Below are positions 59,851 to 64,000 of a stretch of 64,000 bases of DNA, piece after piece. Origin of the DNA: Begonia masoniana (taxonomy: Eukaryota; Streptophyta; Magnoliopsida; Cucurbitales; Begoniaceae); contig CM039509.1 in assembly GCA_022432975.1 (NCBI GenBank), positions 21,917,432-21,981,431 of the forward strand, read 5' to 3'. The position numbers and the translations under genes are program-made. How positions within the stretch are numbered: position 1 is the first letter of the stretch; each line of letters opens with the position of its first letter. Under the pieces are notes generated by a model that was given only the letters and a program-made list of their open reading frames with translations, ran no database searches and was not told the DNA's origin.

Positions 59851-60602
59851 ATGGTTAGAGGTCAGCAGAGAGAGACCAATGAGGATAGCAATGCCATTGC
59901 TCAGTTGACAGAGTTGGTCATGCGCCAATCTCGCCAGATCGAACAGCTAGAGACTGCTAGAGAAGAACAAGCGAACTCTAGTTCAAACACAACTCATGAT
60001 CAATGTGGTGAGCGTTTTCGTCGGTTCCGACCCCCGATGTTTAATGGCCGAGTCTCGGACCCCGTTTATGCTGAGGAATGGATCCAAACTATTGAGGACA
60101 TGTTTAAGTATGCCAAAGTGGACGAGGAGGATAAGATCACGTGTGCTGTTTTCCATCTTGCATTGGATGCAAGGTATTGGTGGAACTCAATTCAGAACAC
60201 TATGAATGCGGAAACTATGACTTGGGCGTGGTTCAAGATGGCTTTCTTTGACAAGTATTTTAGCCGAGCAGTTCGGGCCAGTAAAAAGATGGAGTTTATG
60301 CAGCTGCGCCAAACCGGCTCTGTGGCTGATTACATCTGTAAGTTTGAGGTCTTGTCCAGGTTTGCACCCGTCTGGTGGATGATGAGGAAGACAAGATCCA
60401 CCAGTTTGTCCATGGATTGAAACCGAGCCTCTTCCAGGGAGTAAAGACTGCAGGGATCCATAACGTACCTTATTCCGAAGTGGCTGCTAAGGCTTTGGAG
60501 TTGGAGGAAGTTGAGTTAACAGTACAAGGACAACGTGAACCACCAAAGAAGTTCATCAAGGATACTCAGCCACCACCGCGCCAGGGCAGAGGTTGACAAC
60601 CA
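59851..60602 (+). pseudogene. Element E gag (first part), interrupted
   Basis: ATG 59851 (MVRGQQRETNEDSNAIAQLT) matches the start of element A gag once the Cassandra-like insert is removed. The retrotransposon gag domain contains DPVYAEEWIQTIEDMFKYAK and [21 protein letters not shown] one-base shift near 60368 moves the frame (continuing with [20 protein letters not shown]) and a stop lies at 60594. The solo LTR at 60608 splits it; gag resumes at 63907. A donor-like GTAAGTG (59778) and TTTAG (59838-59840) just before the ATG could bound a 63-nt intron. Confidence 0.9.
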
Positions 60603-61989
60603 CAATCTGTAACACCCGCGAATTTAGAATTAATTAAATTAGATATATTATAATTAAGTAATAAAATAGTTGTTTTAATTAAAAGTGACTTAAACGCTTA
60701 TTAAATTATGTTTGGGTATTTCTTGGGAAATTAAGCCGTGGGTTATAATTTAAGAGCGAGATTTAACGAAAGTCGAAATGGTCGGAAACACAGGAGGGCA
60801 AAACGAAAATTAACTAGTTTAAATTAAAGACATAGTTTTAGTTTTATTATTATTATTATTATTATTATTTAAAAAAAATAAATAAAAGAAAACAAAAGAA
60901 TAGCCGAAGCTATTCTGTTGTTCGTGAGTCGGGCAGCGAGAGCAGGGAAGAGGAGAACGGAGAGGGAGAGACGAGCGACGTCCCTCCGACGGCCACCGCC
61001 GCGATCTCCGGCCAGACTACGGCGGCGAGAGGTTGCGGCCTGTCTCCGCGCACGAACCGACGGCAAGGCTTGGTTTTCTTCCTCTGTTTCGGCTCTGTTA
61101 GTGGCCGTGAGTGACGAGCTCGATTGAGCTCCGATCACCGGTGGTTTTTGGTCGTTCCAGCGTGGGTTTGCCGACCCTTGGTCCGGTTTTCATCGCCTGG
61201 CCGTGATGAGCCTTGTTTAGGCGAAATTCAGTGAAGTCGGTTTAGGGCATTTCGGTTTTGCTGTGTATTCTCGGGGTTTTTTGTTAGATTATGTTAATTG
61301 AGGCTAGATATGGCTGATTGGTGAGGAATTGGGTGAATTTTGATGGAAAATCGAAAAGGGGGATTTTCCGGGTAAAGGGGCAGTTTGGGTTTTTGCCATT
61401 TTGACCTAGCTAGGGTCGTTTGTTTTTAAATTCATTTTGACAGGTTAAAATAGGTTATTAGAGGAGTACGTGGCCGCTGGAATCGTTCGATTCCGTTAGT
61501 CGACGCAAAAGTTACGCGTGTTCGAAGTTTCGGGTCGGTTTTTACCGAACCCAAATTGGTGGCCCATTTAGTTAGATTTTAGTTGGATTAGGCTAGAAAT
61601 AGTAGTTTGAGAGTAATTGGGGAATGTATGATTGATTGTAATGAAGTTTGACTATTTGTCGTAGGTCGAGCCGTACGTGGATAGGGAACCGAGAATCCTC
61701 AGCAAGCTAGGACGCCAGGTAAGTAGAGGACGTTATGTTTTGCCTTCGGGCCTACACCACGGAACGGTAGGGAATTGTTGTTGGGTGATTGCTTTGCTTT
61801 GTTTGAATTGTTAGTTGGTTGCTTTACTTGGTTTGAATTGTGAATTGGTTGCTTTGCTATTGTTTGTTTTGGTTAAGCATGGTTTGGTTGTATGGTGGCC
61901 CTGTATTGTTTTGGTTGTGTGGTTGACTTGTATTGTTTTGGTTGTGTGGTTGACTTGTATTGTTTTGGTTGTGCGGTTGCTTGTTGTTG

Positions 61990-62400
61990 GTGTTTGTGTG
62001 AATCACCTCGTCGCGAATTAGTGTCTAAAAGTATGACAGTTTCGGGAGGTGTTTGTGTGAATCACCTCGTCGCGAATTAGTGTCTGAAAGTATGACAGTT
62101 TCGGGAGGTGTTTGTGTGAGTCGCCTCGTCGCGAATTAGTGTCTGAAAGTATGACAGTTTCGGGAGGCGTTTGTGTGAATCACCTCGTCGCGAATTAGTG
62201 TCTGAAAGTATGACAGTTTCGGGAGGTGTTTGTGTGAGTCACCTCGTCGCGAATTAGTGTCTGAAAGTATGACAGTTCGGGAGGTGTCTGGTTGAGTCGC
62301 CTCGTCGCGAATTAGTGTCTGAAAGTATGATAGTTCGGGAGGCGTCTGGTTGAGTCACCTCGTCGTGAATTAGTGTCTGAAAGTATGACAGTTCGGGAGG
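61990..62400 (+). repeat. 59-bp tandem array inside the solo LTR
   Basis: About seven copies of a unit containing TTTGTGTGAATCACCTCGTC, GCGAATTAGTGTCTGAAAGT and ATGACAGTTTCGGGAG. Preceding it (61860-61985) is a short run of 27-bp TTGTTTTGGTTGTGTGGTTG repeats. Confidence 0.95.
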
Positions 62401-63231
62401 TGTCTACCAGTGAGTTGATAATGAACGAGGTTCATTGATCGACGTGGGAGAAGATCATGTATGGCCGTGTTGTGAGTTGCATTGTTGTGTGGTGTGGCAT
62501 TGTCTGGCATGGCAATGAGTGAGGCACTTCGGTGCGGTGCGGGCAACTAGTATTGTTTGGTCGTGTCGTCGTGTTGTGTTGAGACGGTTTGTTGAGTTGC
62601 CTTGTGCTGTTTGTGTTGTTGTGTTAGGGATGTTGTGTGTGCATTGTACGTGTCTATAATTGTTATCCCCTACTTGCTAAGCGTAAGCTTACGTGTGTGT
62701 GTGTGTTCTGTGGTGTAGGTAACGATGCGGTTACAGGTGAGCTGAGCGAGTGAGCCATGACTTGGGAGCCGTCGGAGAAGTACAGGGCATGCCGGTGCAA
62801 GCAGTTGTCGGGGCGCCTCGACCATGGTCATCGGGGAATGTGGGTTTTGTAATATTGTAAATGTTTGTTTGTGGAATTGTTGGAAATGCGTAATGTTTTG
62901 GTTGACAGTTATGGGATAGCTATGTGTATTTTGTATTTGGTGTTTATAGTTCTTCACTTAGGAATGTTAATTCTTTAGATTCCTCTTTACCCTATATTGG
63001 AGATTTCGTAGGTTGGTTAGATGGTTAGGAATATTCTTGATTGGTTGGGATTTGTTTGTGTGCAGGTACCTAGCATTTTGGAGGCGCCATTTTCACGCGT
63101 TACTTTGCCGAAATTTTCGGGAAGGACGCCGTGGTGCTTAAAGGTTAGGATTATGAGAAATTAGCGAGTCTAGGCTTAGTTTAAATCATGTTTCAACGTG
63201 GGTTTGGGTTAGCAAAGTAGCGCTCCGAGCC

Positions 63232-63500
63232 AGGGTGGGTACTAGCTCAAGTGGTACCTGGGATGGTGAACCTTTGGTTATGAAGACCTGGGGGCCAAGG
63301 TTCTAATCCCAGGGAAGGCAAAAACCCCCATTCACCAGGTGGTGGGGGAAGATCGTGAGTACACGTGGTGGGCCTGTGTGGCTGCCACGTGGCAGGGCCC
63401 TGTGGGGACTGCACGACTTCTGGCCTCGGCTTCTGGCCTCGCCGGTGACTGGGCTGCGGGCCTGGGCCGGGGGGTGTGGTCGGGGTGTGGTCGTTACAAA
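63232..63500 (+). mobile_element. tRNA-derived SINE-like unit, plus strand
   Basis: TAGCTCAAGTGG (63243-63254) matches a Pol III box A, and GGTTCTAATCC (63299-63309) a box B at tRNA-like spacing. The body has GTGAGTACACGTGGTGGGCC. The right end abuts a perfect palindrome (63493-63520). Exact borders and target duplication are not resolved. Confidence 0.6.
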
Positions 63501-63507
63501 AAAGGCG

Positions 63508-63763
63508 CCTTTTTTGTAACGGCCCAATCTCCTGATCCACTCCCCCAGCCTAGGCCCACAGCCCCAACCGGCGAGAGTGACCAGCCTCATGTCCGTGCAG
63601 TCTCACGCAGAGCCCTGCCACGTGGCAGCCACACAGGCCAACCACGTGTACTCACGATCTTCCCTCTCCCTGCAGAGGGTTTTTGCCTTCCCCCTCACTC
63701 GAACCCAAGACCTCAGGGACTAGTACCTGGGCTACGAATGAGGAGTACCACTTGAGCTAAAGA
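63508..63763 (-). mobile_element. tRNA-derived SINE-like unit, minus strand
   Basis: On the minus strand TAGCTCAAGTGG (complement of 63748-63759) and GGGTTCGAGTG (complement of 63696-63706) are box A and box B. The tail reads toward the central palindrome. Its distal half is the inverse of 63764-63906, making a long hairpin. Confidence 0.6.
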
Positions 63764-63906
63764 TCGTGAGTACACGTGGTGGGCCTGTGTGGCTGCCACG
63801 TGGCAGGGCTCTGCGTGAGACTTCACGGACATAAGGCTGGTCACTCTCGCCGGTTGGGGCTGTGGACCTAGGCTGGGGGAGTGGATCAGGAGATTGGGCC
63901 GTTACA

Positions 63907-64000
63907 CAATCAAATGGGGGACCACGGCAACAGCAGAAATGTGTGAAGAGGTCCTTCAATCCAAATGATGATCAAGGAAAAGGAAAACGACCTCTAGCTC
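63907..64000 (+). pseudogene. Element E gag, continuation to the window edge
   Basis: After the CAATC duplication the Gln-rich linker resumes (GPRQQQKCVKRSFNPNDDQG), collinear with element A at about 2760-2830. The rest of the element is beyond the window. Confidence 0.88.

Larger units (their letters stand above)
60608..63906 (+). mobile_element. Solo LTR (3299 bp) in element E gag
   Basis: It runs TGTAACACCCGCG to GGGCCGTTACA, flanked by CAATC (60603-60607 and 63907-63911). It is related to 18076-23577. It has an (ATT)n run (60844-60869), donor CCAG/GTAAGT at 61719, a 59-bp array (61990-62400), module TAG at 62716-62718 with an 18-nt stretch and GT at 62737, and a cluster of SINE-like inverted units at its 3' end (63232-63906). 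Confidence 0.92.

Noticed and set aside
61815..62080. Short hydrophobic Val/Cys/Leu-rich frames
   Set aside because: They are translations of the TTGTTTTGGTTGTGTGG and 59-bp repeats of the solo LTR.
63339..63755. Plus-strand open frame of 138 codons
   Set aside because: It spans opposed SINE-like units and a palindrome; GC-rich composition explains the lack of stops.

Overview
The window is nuclear DNA from a flowering plant with a large, retrotransposon-dense genome. The evidence is plant-type split genes (TRM5-like tRNA methyltransferase, DUF936 protein, choline kinase, NUDT20/24-like Nudix hydrolase), Tekay/Del-like and chromodomain Ty3/gypsy elements, a Cassandra-like TRIM carrying 5S rDNA, and tRNA-derived SINE-like units. 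I cannot name the species. No intact host gene is visible; every host gene here is split, truncated or mutated.

Layout. 1-8977: Tekay-like element A (5' LTR cut by the window edge, decayed gag-pol, 3' LTR), with a Cassandra-like solo LTR in gag. 8978-9690: gag-protease scrap of another gypsy element. 9717 to about 14630: minus-strand array LTR-internal-LTR-internal. About 14640-16521: 5' part (protease, gag, PBS, LTR) of a minus-strand chromovirus with 317-bp LTRs, which sits inside a TRM5 exon. 16522-30489: the 3' part of that TRM5 gene, broken by an 8.8-kb nested LTR stack (17506-26333) and a 2.7-kb solo LTR (26457-29159). 30671-34927: DUF936 pseudogene with a triplicated exon block. 35009-37281: inverted duplication of a choline-kinase fragment. 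37576-50411 (minus): Nudix gene exons 4 to 1, with Tekay-like element D (38587-49736) in intron 1. 52428-52733: the 5' part of TRM5, ending at the other LTR of the same chromovirus family (52734-53050), then the chromovirus pol end. 53534-64000: a Russian-doll stack of LTR elements (53534, 56039, element E at 57165, solo LTR at 60608, SINE-like units inside it).

The most notable point is that the two halves of TRM5 lie in swapped order about 36 kb apart. Each half ends at a 317-bp LTR with the same 5-bp target duplication (AGAAT), and the reading frame resumes exactly across the joined target. The simplest explanations are a tandem duplication of a unit containing the already interrupted gene, or a circularly permuted segment.

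The second is a shared anatomy in the long (2-3 kb) LTRs of several diverged families. Where a TATA box is visible it lies only about 150 bp into the LTR. A consensus splice donor follows, then a conserved block ending in an acceptor-like TAG, a 14-18-nt stretch and another donor-like GT. The layout resembles a multi-intron 5' leader with a micro-exon, in LTRs that also carry minisatellites and ACGT-core motifs.

All calls are from reading the sequence; no database search was run. LTR ends are supported by TG..CA termini and, where stated, matching 5-bp target duplications.
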